Shown: positions 11,250-23,270, counted from the first letter of the stretch. The stretch: DNA of 64,000 bases from Anaeramoeba flamelloides (GCA_027625915.1 JANTQA010000008.1:5325501-5389500), one strand, 5' to 3'. Translations and numbers: made by a program. The notes: generated by a model from the sequence alone, not told the origin.

Positions 11250-11790
11250 CCATGGAATTTTTTAAAAAAGGAAATCTTGTATTGGGCGTAACAATTTGTT
11301 ATTTTGGTTTTTTATCTGATGAATCCTCGACTTGGTTTGGGTTCTAAAAATGGTTCAAAAATTGATTTTTTCAATTTTTTTTTTTTCTTTCTGAAATCCG
11401 AATTTATGAGTGTAAGACCAATGAGTTCAAAGGTAAGTTATCAAAAAATATAGTTTATCAGTTGTAAATTGATATACTTATTTATGTTTGAATTTATTTG
11501 TAGCTTGACAAAAAAATTTATTCATTTCGTTAATTGGGGTAAAGAATAAATAAATATTCCATTTGAAAACCCAAAACCTAATTTCTGATTAAATATCCAC
11601 CATCTATTAGTCATAGACTCATAAATTCGGATTTCAGAAAGAAAAAAAAAAATTGAAAAAATCAATTTTTGAACCATTTTTAGAACCCAAACCAAGTCGA
11701 GGATTCATCAGCTAAAAACCAAAATAACAAATCGTCACACTGAATACAAGATAATCTTTTTTTTTTTTTTCAAATTATAGGAATTATAAA
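11250..11790. mobile_element. foldback element family G, complete copy
   Basis: Two inverted arms of about 145 bases (11265-11412 and 11612-11762) are almost identical and enclose about 200 bases. Both arms contain TTGTTATTTTGGTTTTT, GATGAATCCTCGACTTGGTT, TGGGTTCTAAAAATGGTTC and CTTTCTGAAATCCGAATTTA. Single arms of the same family are at 2838-3120 and 60262-60490. High arm-to-arm similarity suggests a recent copy or arm conversion. No transposase is encoded. Confidence 0.75.
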
Positions 11791-12127
11791 CCTTAATCAA
11801 ACTTTTAAAATATTGAGTTTTTTCAGAAAAAAACTTTTTTTCTAGAAAATTGAAATTATTTGGTAATTTTTTCAAGTAATAATCGTGTTTTTTTATGTTA
11901 AAAATTGAAAAATAAAACAACATGAAATCGATTTTTTGTTTTTGAAATTAAAAAATTATTTTCAATATTATAAATAATGTTTAAAAGTTTAAGCCTTTCA
12001 AACCTTGTTATAAGAATTAACTCAAGGTATTTTTTTTTAATTCAATTATCTTAATACTCGTTTTAATTGACAAGATAAATTGATAAATTGATATAAAATC
12101 AATTATTATTGTACCTATTATATAAGA

Positions 12128-12672
12128 TACTATACAAAAAGGAACTTTTTTTATTAATTTCAAAAAAGTTTAAAAAAATTGAAAAGTTATTTAATCATTT
12201 CGAGAAGAAATGCCAAATAGAACCATTCACTAATGGAAATGTTAACACTTATTTAAAAAGTACAATATCAACAAAACCAAAATAAAAAATTTTAAATACT
12301 AATAAATCAATTGTGTTAAAAAATTTATCTGATAAACAAAACAAAAAAAAAATTATTGATGGATTTGTATCAATTCTATTTGGAATGGTTGTTAATCAAA
12401 TGTTTAGAGAACCCCAACTAATTTTATTAAAATTCTTCTATTTTTAAATAACTCAACTTGAACCTCAGATCAATCATTGAAAAAAATGTTTTTATCGAAC
12501 GAAGCAGGTTAAGTATATCAAAAAAAATGAAATGAAAACAAAAAAATAAAAGATGAAAAAATGATTTTCAAATATTTTTCAAAAATCAATTTATTTTCAA
12601 GTTTCAATGAAATTGTATTATTGTGATTCTTCAAACTATTTTAACTGTGTGGAAAATTTTGAATTTTAGTTT
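12128..12672 (-). mobile_element. MITE family E, copy 1
   Basis: Reversed copy of the element at 53694-54236. Read on the minus strand it begins AACTAAAATTCAAAATTTTC and CACACAG, with later blocks GATTGATCTGAGGTTCAAG and GTTAACATTTCCATTAGTG. The copies at 12, 53 and 57 kb form one subgroup and those at 36, 49 and 61 kb another. There is no coding capacity. Confidence 0.7.
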
Positions 12673-12948
12673 ATAATTATTTCTAGATTAAATATTATTT
12701 CAAACGATCTTTAAAAAACCAATTCAAAAATAAAAATGAAAAAAAAGAAAAAAACTTCAAATAAAAAAATTACTTGTTGCCAAAAGCATTATATAGGAAA
12801 ATATTTAGGAATAAAGTTTCTTGCTTTATTTGTAAAAATTATAAAATGTTAAATATTTAAATATCTTAGAATTGTATTTTTTTCAAAAAATAACTTTAAA
12901 TATCGAAAATTAATTAAAAACAAAAACAAAAAAATGTATAAATGAAAT

Positions 12949-13597
12949 TTATACAAAAAATTCTGATTCGTCTTCATTAGATTTCTCTACTTCTTGCATC
13001 TCATTATAATTTTGATTTAATAAATTTACATTTTCTTTCTTGGCTTTTGGAGTAGGCTGTGGTTGTTTCTTCCTTTTCATTAATATATATACAAAAATTA
13101 CCAGTACTACTGGTATTAGGACTGCAATTGTTAGTGTTGTCCATGATCTTTCGGTGTTATCATTAATATTTGGAATTTTTTCATCTTCATTTTGTGATGG
13201 CAATGGCAAGGGTGATGGCGAGGGCAAGGGTGATGGCGAGGATGATGGTGTTGGTGTTGGCGTTGGCGTTGGCGTTGGCGTTGATGTAGGTGTTGGCGTT
13301 GATGTAGGTGTAGGTGTTGATGTAGGTGTAGGTGTTGGCGTTGGCGTTGGTGTTGGTGTAGGTGTAGGTGTTGGTGTAGGTGTAGGTGTTGGCGTTGGCG
13401 TTGGCTTTGGTGTTGGTGTAGGTGTAGGTGTTGGCGTTGGCGTAGGCGTAGGCGTAGGTGTTGGTTTAGGTTTCGGTGTAGGTGTAGGTGTTGGTGTAGG
13501 TGTCGGTGTAGGTATAGGTGTAGGTGTAGGTGTAGGTGTAGGTTTAGGTGTAGGATCTGGATCTGGATTATCACCATTCAAACAGATTACCGAATAT
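12949..13597 (-). CDS. Pro/Thr-stalk single-pass membrane protein (3' exon)
   Basis: I do not recognise a family. The visible exon encodes [20 protein letters not shown], then about 90 residues of nearly pure Pro-Thr repeats, a Ser/Pro/Leu stretch ([17 protein letters not shown]), an acidic linker, one membrane segment ([19 protein letters not shown]), a KRKK stop-transfer signal and a tail of about 45 residues ending DESEFFV. The layout is that of a cell-surface protein with a stiff, probably O-glycosylated stalk and a short cytoplasmic tail. The exon starts after an acceptor (TTTAATTTAG) at 13598 and the frame has no ATG before the repeats. At least one upstream exon, probably with a signal peptide and ectodomain, is therefore missing from my reading. 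The repeat is a coding (CCNACN)n microsatellite and may vary in length. Confidence 0.7.
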
Positions 13598-15475
13598 CTA
13601 AATTAAATCAAGGATGAAAAAAAAAATAACAAAATAGATTTAAATCATGATTTCCTGTTGTTAAAATTAATGTTAATTTTACCGAAAGAATTTTTCAATG
13701 TTTGAATCGAAAAATTTGATTATTATTTTTATAAAAAAATTCTTGAAATAAATTAAAAATTATTCAAATCCAATGAATATTTTCAAAAAGTGGGAAAAAA
13801 AAATTTTTTAAAATAGTTCATTAAAATTCACAAATTGTTGAATTGTTATTTTTCTCTCTAGCAAAAATATTAAAAACAATATCAAAAACGATACTAAAAT
13901 TTTCAGATCTACATCACTTAATATATTTGATATTCCACTCGGATGAAAATTCTATTTAAATTTAAAAAAATTGATTGAGAAATTGCCAAAAATTTAATAC
14001 AAAAAGTTTTAAAAAGTGTTCAATTTCTTCTTTTCAAATTCTTTAGATCTACTTTTCGAAATGCTTTGTATCTATTCTTTTAGGATTGCTTTAATTTTTA
14101 TCTTTTTTGAATGTCTCTCCTTTATATCAAACATTATTATTTAATAAGATATACTTTTCTTTACTTTTTTTTTTTAAAAATTTTTCTTTTTGATTATTTT
14201 TTGAGTATTATAAGGTAACCTTTAAACGGAAAAAATGTAGCTTTTGATTAACTTCAATGAGTAGAAACTTCTCATGGATTATTGATCAAAAGAAATCAAA
14301 AAATTTTTTTTCTCTAAAGATGGAAATACTTTGATCTAAAATTTTAAATTCATTTGAATTCATCAAAATTGGGACGAGAAAAGTTCTAAATCAAAGCTTG
14401 ACGATTTTTTCTGTTTTTTTACCCAAGTTATTGCACTTGCTATTTATTTTAAAATCATTACTTGTTAATTAATCTCTTTTTATTTTTTAATAAAATGTTT
14501 TGGAAAATGAAAAAAAGAATTGGAGAAAGAAACATATTAATTGGTTAATGTGTACTTATTAATGTTTTAAGTAGGCAGAAACGAAACAAAAAGTTGATCC
14601 ATTAAGTTTACCAAAATATCCATTGAAAAGGAGGATAAAGAAAAGAAAATGTACAAAAAAGTAATTGGATTGGAAAGATGTAAAAGTGTTTTGAGACTAG
14701 AGACAATCGGGAAACTGTAAGGAAAAATGGAAGGAAAAAAAAGATTCTTGAAAAAAAAAAATATTTTTTTTTGTTTTTTTTAAATTAGTTTTGTTGGTTA
14801 TTGAGTTTTTTTTTTTTTTTTTTATAGTTCGTGGTAAATCAACTGAATATCATAAATTATGTTATCTCGGTTGTTAGTGTAGTATTCATCATAATCAAAG
14901 CACTTATAATGAAAAATATCAGTTATTTCAATAAGAATATCTTTCCTGTCATTGAAATCCTAACGCCACCAACCTGCACTCAACAGAAATTTCAAAAACC
15001 TTAGATATTTTTATTAAGATTACATAGATTCTCAATTAGCTTGTAAAAAATTATTTTGAATACTCACTACACCTTGGAAGTATAAGAACCAAGTTATTAT
15101 AGATCAATAATTTTATTTGTTGATATAAATAAGTTTATGTTAAAAAATTCATAATTTCAGATTTCTTGAAGGTTATCTTCACATTTTTTTTAGATTTGAG
15201 TGTAAAATATTTAATAATTTGTTTTTTCTTAGTTAAGAGATTATTTAATTATCTTTGGAAAGTATTTTTAAAAATTAATTAATATTTTTCTAATATATAA
15301 TCAATTATGAGAAATATTAAAAAATTATTTATATTTTTTAAAAAAAAAAAAAAAAAAAAAAACTACGTCACTTGATGAGCACCTGAATATTTTTTTATCA
15401 GTTTATTTTTTTTTCATGTTTGAGATTTAATACACTTTCTGTTTTTTTTTTTTTTTGAAATAACATATTACCATT
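13598..15475. other. region expected to hold 5' exons of the stalk protein
   Basis: Upstream exons of the minus-strand stalk protein should lie here, but I could not identify them. One coding-looking minus-strand frame is at 14822-14959 (45 residues, DFNDRKDILIEITDIFHYKC onward), ending at a TAA and preceded by an AG. It cannot be assigned to any gene. The rest is AT-rich with a run of about 25 A near 15340. Confidence 0.4.
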
Positions 15476-15890
15476 ATGGAAAAAAAGTGAAATACAGTTT
15501 TTGATTGGGAACATTAACAGAACCTGAAAATTCCAATCAATAAAAAGAAGAATAAATAAATAAATAAAGACAAACTGAAGGATTCAACACAATAACAGTT
15601 TTTCTAATACTATCTTTTGAAGGAATTTTTCTTTGATTGATCAATTATTAAAAATTTGTTCAAAAAATTGAATATTTTTGCGATTTCCCAAACCACACCA
15701 ACAATTTCGATAATAAAAGTAGATTTAAATTGTATTTGTTGGGTTGATTGAAAATAATATAATGGATTATTATTTGAATTTAATTGGTTTCTTCTTTTTA
15801 TTAATTTTACTTTTCATTTTCAGGTTCTATTAATGTTCCCAATGAAAAACCGTGTTGAACTTTTTTTCACCATTGCACTTTTTTTTCAAA
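15476..15890. mobile_element. MITE family H, copy 1
   Basis: Inverted ends: GATTGGGAACATTAACAG then AACCTGAAAATT at the left, and TTTTCAGGTTCTATTAATG then TTCCCAATGAAAAACC at the right. The same GGGAACATTA motif marks the ends of the element at 40020-40467. About 415 bases, non-coding. Confidence 0.65.
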
Positions 15891-17066
15891 ACGGTTATTG
15901 GCTTTTCTTTGTATTGGCTAAAATTATAATTTTAAAAATAATTTTGGATAATTTTTTTGAAAAACAAAAAAATACCCAAAAAAAGGAAATTCTTTTCTAA
16001 AAGTCAAGTTTTTGGAAAATTGTGGTAATTTATATACACCCGAATTAAATGTACACGGGAATTTGCTGTAATCTTTTATCTGTTTTATTATGTTATAAAT
16101 AATTATAAGTTGACGTGCTTCATGTTGATTCAACTAAACAGAATTTTCTAAAAGGAAATCTCTAATTTTTTCTTTTGTATCTAGTAATTTGTGGAGTGGA
16201 TACAACTCTTGGGATGATGTTTAATTCTCGTGCAAAATTCAATATTATATCTAAATTAAGGATAGTGACTAAAATTCAACTGTATCATATATAGTTTATC
16301 TCTTTATTGGAGAGGAAAAAAAAAAAAAAAAAAAAAAAACACAAATCTCAAATGATTATTACATTATTATTTCGTACAATGTAAACAAATGCGTAGGTTT
16401 TTTTTTTTGTTTTTTTTTATGAAAATTGAATACCATGAAATGATCGAGAATAAAAAAGATATAAATTTGGATTTATAATGAAACTTGATTGCTTTTGACG
16501 ATAATTCAGATTTTTAAAAATTTTTTCAAAAAGAATTTTATTGTGATCAAAAATTGTGATCTTGAATCAAAAATATAATTCCATTTGAATGGAAAAAGAA
16601 ATGTTTTATTGAAATAAACATAAATTTTGGTTGATTTTGATTAGGACATAACAAAATTCTTTTTATAAAAAAAACAAAATTCTTTTTATAAAAAAAACAA
16701 ACATAAAAACCAATTTTTTATCAAAGCATTGAAAAAATGTCAATAAAAAAAAAAAAAATAAAGTGACAATTTTAAATATGTTAACATTTGTAACCAATTG
16801 TTGAAGCAGTTAATATTTTTAAAATAAACACTATAATAATACTTTTCTTTTATTTTGATGGCCAAGTATGCATTTCATTTGAAGATGGCCCACTACCAAA
16901 GGAAAAAAAAAAGGACTAATTTAAGAAATGCACTAAAAAAATGAAATTAAATTATTTTTTTAAAAACGGGTTTATCTTCATTTTAACTTTCAAACTTGAT
17001 ATAATCTTAACTTGATGCCTTCAATTATATTGTTTTTAAAATTTGAGGGTAAAGATTATTTCATTA
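15891..17066. other. intergenic with a short tandem duplication
   Basis: A 23-base unit (ACAAAATTCTTTTTATAAAA then AAA) is repeated twice in tandem at 16651-16697. A run of about 20 A lies at 16318-16339. A minus-strand fragment near 16160-16250 reads FARELNIIPRVVSTPQITRY, which faintly resembles a helix-turn-helix, but it is too short to call. Confidence 0.4.
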
Positions 17067-17930
17067 TTAAATTGTAGAGATCTTATACGCTCGAATATTT
17101 TTATTTTTATGTTGAATTCTTTTTAATAATATATACACTAAATTTTCGATGGGGTTTAAATCTTGTGATTTAGAAGCATTATCAAGAATTGGTAATTCAG
17201 TTTCTCGAAAAAAGTTATCTAAAGATTTTGATATGCTTAGCAAAGAATCTGTGTATTGTATTGTTGGAAAAAATTTTTTTATTATTATTTTCATCAAGAA
17301 ATTGATTGGAATTTTTTGGTTCTGAATAATTTCTTGATCTTTTTTACTCATCAAAGACAATTAATACAATGCTTTTTGAAAAGTACAAACATATCACTTC
17401 CCCCAAAATAAACACTTGTATTCTGTAAACACTCACCCGGAAAGTACAATATTTGAAATAGTTTCTTTTACCTTTTGGTCTTTCACAAATTACCTTTTTT
17501 CTTAAATTTATCCAGATCGAATATGAACTTATCCCAAGACAATTACTTGTCTCCACCCCTTTACTCAAAAAATAACAATATAATATTCTAAAGTGTCTTC
17601 TTTCGTGGCTAATACTTTCTTTTTAGTTTTATTTGAGAATTGTTGAGTAGATCAATATCAACAGCTTTGATCCAGAAAATCTTTTAATACAAAGAACTTA
17701 CACACATCTGTTTTGAGATTTCATTATCCTAGGTAAAAGGATCTTTATATGAAAAAGAAATTATTCTACTTCTTTTCAGAAAACGTATTATTTTATCTCT
17801 ACCTCGGCGGATTTGGGATTATTCCATTGTGTTAGTATATTGGTGATGGTTTGTAGTGTTTGGACTCAATTTGTCATGTACCCAATTAATTTGGACAGTT
17901 ATATATAGTTGTTTAAGTCCCCAGTTTTTA
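17067..17930 (-). mobile_element. decayed Tc1/mariner-type transposase gene
   Basis: The minus strand carries the C-terminal part of a DDE transposase at 17067-17360: IQYTDSLLSISKSLDNFFRE, then LPILDNASKSQDLNPIENLV and LLKRIQ. The SQDLNPIENL block is the signature SPDLNPIENLW of Tc1/mariner transposases, and QYTDS sits where the catalytic QQDNA aspartate is expected. Upstream (17400-17570), two frames carry WDKFIFDLDKFKKKGN and VICERPKGKRNYFKY, in the places of WSDE-x-F-LD and VWRKPGE. Several frame changes and stops lie between, so the gene is dead. No clear inverted ends could be paired. It could be the former helper of the TA-flanked D or B elements; that link is inference. Confidence 0.75.
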
Positions 17931-20900
17931 AACTTGAGATCCCTTTTTTTTTTGTGAGTATTTGCCAACCAATAATTCATTCAATTCATTTGAATTTAAA
18001 GAAAAGCAAATGAAAATGTTCACATGTTTAAAATTATGGGCGTACTTTTGCTTCTTCGGGAAAAGTTTGGAGTATTTTCGATTTTCGGGTATTTTTGGGA
18101 ATATTTCAAACACTAAAAATATTCTATTCATCAATTTGCGTGTTTTATTTAACATTTTAGAAATCGAAAATCCGTTTTAAAACTGTGAAACAAAATTTTT
18201 TAAAAAGGAGATCTTATGTAGTTTTGAGAAGTAAGTTGAACAATTTTTTCAAAACCAAATTAAAAAATTTTAATCCTTTAGCTTTTTTAAATAACTTTAC
18301 TTGGAAACAACTTTAAATTTGCTATTTTTCGTTCAAGTTGAGGTGAACCAAAGAAAAGAATAACAATAACAACAAACCCATTCTTGTGTATTGGCGTTCT
18401 CAAACTTTCTTTTTTTATTTTTCTTTTTTCATTTTGCTTTAATTTATGTTTGTTTTTATTTTTTTTGTTTGTGTCTTTGAGAATTTGTAGTTTCTGACCA
18501 TTTAAATGAGAGAAATCGAGGAAATTTGTTGGTTTTGGTTCAAAGATCTTCGTTTGTTCAAAACAAAAGAAATGAAATTATTAAGCCATTTGAGAAAAGT
18601 GATAAAAAGAGGAAACCAAACTGTTTAAAAGAGTGAACAGAAACGTTTGATCAATATTTTTGAAAACTGGGTGCGATCACTTTTTTAAAAAGGGCTTTTT
18701 CACCCACAAAACAAATTTTTAAAAAGAAAAATTTTGATCAAGATTCTTTTTTTTTTTCATCGTTTTTATGAATTTCAATTAACCAAAACAATATACTTGT
18801 AGTCCCGAGAATCCTCATTTTGCATAAAGAGCAAATAACGTTTCTTAATTTCAAAAGCTACAAATCTCCCAAAACAAAAACAATTTGAAGGTTTGTAGTG
18901 GTTGTAAAGATTGAAGAATAAAAAAAAAAAGAAAGAAAACATTTGAAAAAAGGACTTACAGAATAAGAATGGATAAAACTAGAACAAGTTTGTTCATTTG
19001 AATTGATGATTCTTTTTGAAAAATTTGAATAAAAAAATGATTATTCATCATCAGATAGTTTTACTTTTTCAGAATAAAAGCAGTTTCAAAGAGGTGTTTG
19101 ATGGTTTTCTTAATGATTTTTTTACTTTGTGTTTCACTTAAAATGATTTTTTACAGCTGATGTAACAAAAGGAATAAAATAAATAATTTCCAACAAAATT
19201 AAGGAAAATATATTTTTACTTTTTTCCTTCTTCAACAGCCTTACAAATAAAACTGTATATATTTTAAAAACGATTAATTATGAAACAAAAAGATCAAATA
19301 AAAACACTACGATAAAGTTAAACTGTTTACAACATTCACAGTTAATACCACTTCTGTGTGGAATAATTATCAAATAGAATGAAAATTATCGAATCAGTTT
19401 TAATTGTGAAATATTTTTGAAAGTACTTTTTCCTGAATTATAAAAGAAAAAACAACCCCAAAAATTAGATCGATTCTTCAAAGGAAAATAGATACTATAA
19501 CACGAATATTAAATGAAATTGGAAACATACCCAACCATCAAAAATTGAAAATTTAATTGTGAATATAAATAAAATTCAATTTTTTGATTTTTTGATGTAT
19601 TGTATTTTCTATTCATGTGAATTTTGCTTTACGAAGTTTGGGACAGAGTCAAATATACAGTGCTAGAGGAATTTTAATTTCAGATATTTTTTTTAAATGT
19701 TTTTATTTTTTTCAATAGCTGTTGTTTTTGGTTTTTCTTTTGTGTTTTTCTAAAAAATACAGTTAAGTTTAATTATACTTTCAAACAAACAATATTTACA
19801 ATAGATCATATTCTCAAAGTGTTTTTCTACAACCTTCAAGACCAATCTCCTGATAAAAGATGTCTAATTCAACCAAATTTGAACAAAACAAAACCAAAAT
19901 CCACAATCAACCAAATCTTTCAATTTTGATAAATAAAAAAAAAAACAATAAAAAGGATAAAAAGAGTTTCTTAAAAACTTTTTTGATGGTGGTGTCTCCA
20001 CATTAGCAAAATGATTATATCAATTTTCAAAGTTTTTTGAAATTAAAAAAAAATTCATTTCCATTTCCTTTTTTCTTTTTGCCTATAGTCTTCAAATCAT
20101 ATCTTGTAATTGGGTGACTTGATTTATTTGACTCAAATCTTTTTTTTCCTCTATTGATTGAGATCAGAATCCTCAACGAAACAAGATTTCAAATTGAAAC
20201 AAAAGTCAATTAGCATGATATTTTGTCTGATTTAAAAATCGAAATATGCCCAATTGAACCAAATTATCTATAAATCATTTATTTTTCAACAAGTTTAATA
20301 ATGAAATCGAATTAAATCTCTTAACTAAGATCAATTTTCTTTGATCATATCAAGATCTTTCAATTTATCAATCGAAATCGAAGAAATAATATTTCCGAAA
20401 CTTTGAATAAAAATTTCTTTTATGACTTTGTGAATGATAGTATTTTTGACAAGGTATACTTGTCTTTTTTAAAATAAACACACTCTTGAATATTTTTCAT
20501 TTCAAATACAGATAAAAAAAGAAAACAACTGAAAAAAGTTGGAAAACAACAGTTAAAAATACATTTTTGATAAAAAAACAGTAAAAGTTTGAAAAAAAAT
20601 TATTATAAAAGTCAACAAGGGTTATTTAACAAACTTTATATCCAAAATTATTGTATTGTAAATGATCAAAAATTATTGGAACCTTGAATTGTTACATTGT
20701 CTCCATAAACGATACAGCAATTCGATCTCTACGATGAAAATTTATAAGACAGACAAATTGGCTGTCAATTATAAAATTGTGTTTTTTGAAATAGAAAATT
20801 TAATTTCGATGATAAGATAAAATTTTTAATTTTTTTTGCTTCATTTCTAGTTATTTTTTTTTGTAAAAACCAAGAATAAAAAATACATGTTCTCAAGAAA

Positions 20901-21424
20901 ATAAACTATTGAAACCCGGGAAAATTTACAATATTTTTGGATATTTGTTTTTAAATTGTATAAACATATGATTTTTTTATTATTATTATTATTTATAGCA
21001 GGAGTTTGTAATCCCTGTTATTTGTCTTTAGGTTTTTTTTTTTTAATATGAGAAATAAACAGAAAATTTAAGAAAATTTCAGTTTATTTCTTAAATTAAA
21101 AAAAAAACTACCATTGTCTGTTCCAGAATACAAAAGAATTGAGTAAAATCAATATATTTTAAATATAAAACAAAAATTCTCAAGAAAGGTGCGGTTAGTT
21201 TTTTTTTACTTTTAGAAATTAAAAAAAACTTAGGCACCCTATGTAACTTCCTTAATTACTTAATTTTTTTAGAAAATTTCTTAAAGACTCAAAAATATAT
21301 ATATTACCCCCATAATTGCTAATAAATCTTATGAATCTCTTTTTCTAATAATACCCATTATTGTAATATTATCATTTTTTAATATATTGTAAATATTAAT
21401 TATATATTTATATATTTATATTTA
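17931..21424. other. long intergenic stretch, no gene recognised
   Basis: About 3.5 kb of AT-rich DNA. Slightly more complex sequence at 18330-18720 includes a possible 40-codon frame (18506-18628, +, beginning MREIEEICWFWFKDLRLFK). A 49-codon frame without start at 20327-20475 (+) also looks less repetitive than its surroundings. Family N blocks occur near 21060-21245. None of this is strong enough to call a gene. Confidence 0.4.

Positions 21425-21471
<47 letters not shown>
21425..21471. repeat. TA microsatellite
   Basis: About 40 bases of pure (TA)n, preceded by imperfect TATATT repeats. It adjoins the LINE knuckle relic and lies close to the left end of element L, so it may be derived from an element end. 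Confidence 0.9.
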
Positions 21472-21473
<2 letters not shown>

Positions 21474-21545
21474 AGATTTTAAGATTATTTTCATAGACTG
21501 GGCAATTCCATAGAAAATGATTAATATTTTCAATGATTTCCAAAT
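21463..21545 (-). mobile_element. LINE zinc-knuckle relic
   Basis: The minus strand reads LEIIENINHFLWNCPVYENN, matching the second half of the CCHC knuckle of the LINE at 48302-48395 (EIIENIDHFFWVCPSYEK). The first cysteine pair lies in a shifted frame, and no reverse transcriptase is visible beside it. Confidence 0.6.
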
Positions 21546-21639
21546 TTTTATAGGCTTTCAAATAATTTACAGTTTTTTTTTGTCCATAAAATAATATAAT
21601 AATAACTATTTAAATAATTTGAAAATTTTCAGATTTTTA

Positions 21640-23270
21640 AAATTGAAGTCAAACCCTTCCATTTCCGATTTCTTTTTTTCATACTATTTTCCCGAATTTA
21701 TTCAAAAAAATATGTCAAAATAGTTCAAAGATAAATTATTTGTGCTATTTTATTTTTCTTTTCTTTTGGAAAAACAAAAAATAATTATTTATTTTCTACA
21801 TTTTCTTAAAATATTTTTATTATTTTTTTTATTTTTTAAAATAAGAAATTTCATTGCATAATAGTAATTCAAAACTCAACCAATGATTTATTAAAAATAA
21901 TTATCAAACAAATTTGTTAATTCTATGATAAAAATAAATAAATATAAAAATATATAACTGAAAAATTTTCATTTTTTAGAAAAAAATTTAAAGAATATTA
22001 AATCTAGAGAAAAATGAAATTATTTTCTTTGCCAAAATTAAAAGTTTAATATCAACAATTTTCTAAAACTGCAATTTAAACAATAGAAAATACTTCTAAA
22101 AACAAAAAAAAAATGTAAAATAATTTCATAAATACCTTGAAATTAAAAAAATCAAAACTTTTTAAATGTATAAAGTAATCGGAACTCAATTTAAAAAAAA
22201 AATAAAAATAACTTTTATATATTATTCTAAGATAATAAATAATCTTCGAAACTAAAAAGATTTATATATCGAATTTTTTTATTAGTAAAAAATTTTAAAA
22301 AAAATCTTACAGTCAGTTCAACTTTTAAGGCACAAACTTCAACAAAATTTAAGGCACAATAAAAATCTCAAATTAAAGCACAAAATTTAAAATTTTTTTT
22401 TTTTACAATTTTTTTTACTAGAATCTGAATTTTGTGCCTTAATTTAAGATTATTTTTGTGCCTTAAATTTCGTTGAAAGTTTGTGCCTTAAAAGTGGAAC
22501 TGACTGTAATGAAAATTGAATTTAAAAATCTAAATTAATCTGGATCTTAGAAAATAATTGATGATATATGGTCTATTATTCAATAATATTGTTCATTTTA
22601 TACCTAGATTTTAAAAAGTCAAAAATTATAAAATTGTTAAAAATTACAAAATAAACTCAATTATTAATCTGAATCTAAATATTGGCCAAATAATTTAATT
22701 GTGAAAAAAATTCTTTTGAAAAATATCCGAATTTTTATATAAAAAATATTATTGTTTTTTAAAATTTAATTTCTAATTTTTTTTATTTTTAAATTATTTT
22801 GAATCAAATAAATATATTGCAATTAATTGGCAGTCAGCATATAAAACAAATTTTCAATGTCATGTCAAAATATCTTTTGTTGTGAATTCATTATTTAATA
22901 AAGTATTTTAGGTAATTTTGGAGTGCTAAAGGGTCACAAAAAATTTTCCAGTAAATTATGTCTTTTTAAACTTAAAAACTAAGAATTTTTTGAGGTCTGA
23001 TAAACTTTTCAAAAAAAAAAAATACTTTTGACAAAATTTTATATTAATAATAATAAAATCACAAGCCAAGAAAAATTCTCCAATATTGAATTATTTTTTT
23101 CAAGTTAGTTTTTTAATGTATGTCATTATATAATTTTTAATTACAAAATTTTCTTTCTAATATAATTTTTTATAAATTCTATATCTTATAATACTTTAAT
23201 AACAATTTAAATTAAAAATTTTCCTTCGAAGGCTTTTAGTATATTTGGAGTTATATATTGCTCTCTACGA
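21640..23270 (+). mobile_element. element L, copy 1 (contains a D insertion)
   Basis: This stretch aligns block for block with 34486-35993: GTCAAAATAGTTCAAAGATA, GAGAAAAATGAAATT, TGATATATGGTCT, AGATTTTAAAAAGTCAAAAA and AGTGCTAAAGGG. Its ends are more decayed than those of the 34-kb copy (right end TATATTTGGAGTTATATA). A family D element sits within it at 22310-22506. No coding frame of note. Confidence 0.75.
22310..22506. mobile_element. MITE family D, copy 2 (best preserved)
   Basis: An almost perfect palindrome. It starts CAGTCAGTTCAACTTTTAAG and ends CCTTAAAAGTGGAACTGACT then G, with TA directly outside both ends. Inner repeats are GGCACAAACTTCAACAAAAT and its complement. CAGT termini with TA duplication are typical of Tc1/mariner-type elements. 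At 197 bases it encodes nothing. It interrupts element L, whose other copy lacks it. Confidence 0.88.

Noticed and set aside
13040-13606. Long plus-strand Gly-Val repeat frame, and an overlapping His/Leu/Gln-rich minus-strand frame
   Set aside because: Both are the antisense or shifted reading of the Pro-Thr microsatellite; only the Pro-Thr frame continues into a membrane segment and a balanced tail.
16160-16250. FARELNIIPRVVSTPQITRY on the minus strand as a transposase helix-turn-helix
   Set aside because: It lies downstream of, not before, the Tc1 C-terminal relic on the same strand, and the match is too short.
18981-19160. Minus-strand tail KKTIKHLFETAFILKK followed by TAA as a gene end
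   Set aside because: Only about 30 codons are open, the composition is typical of chance in this AT-rich DNA, and no upstream exon fits.
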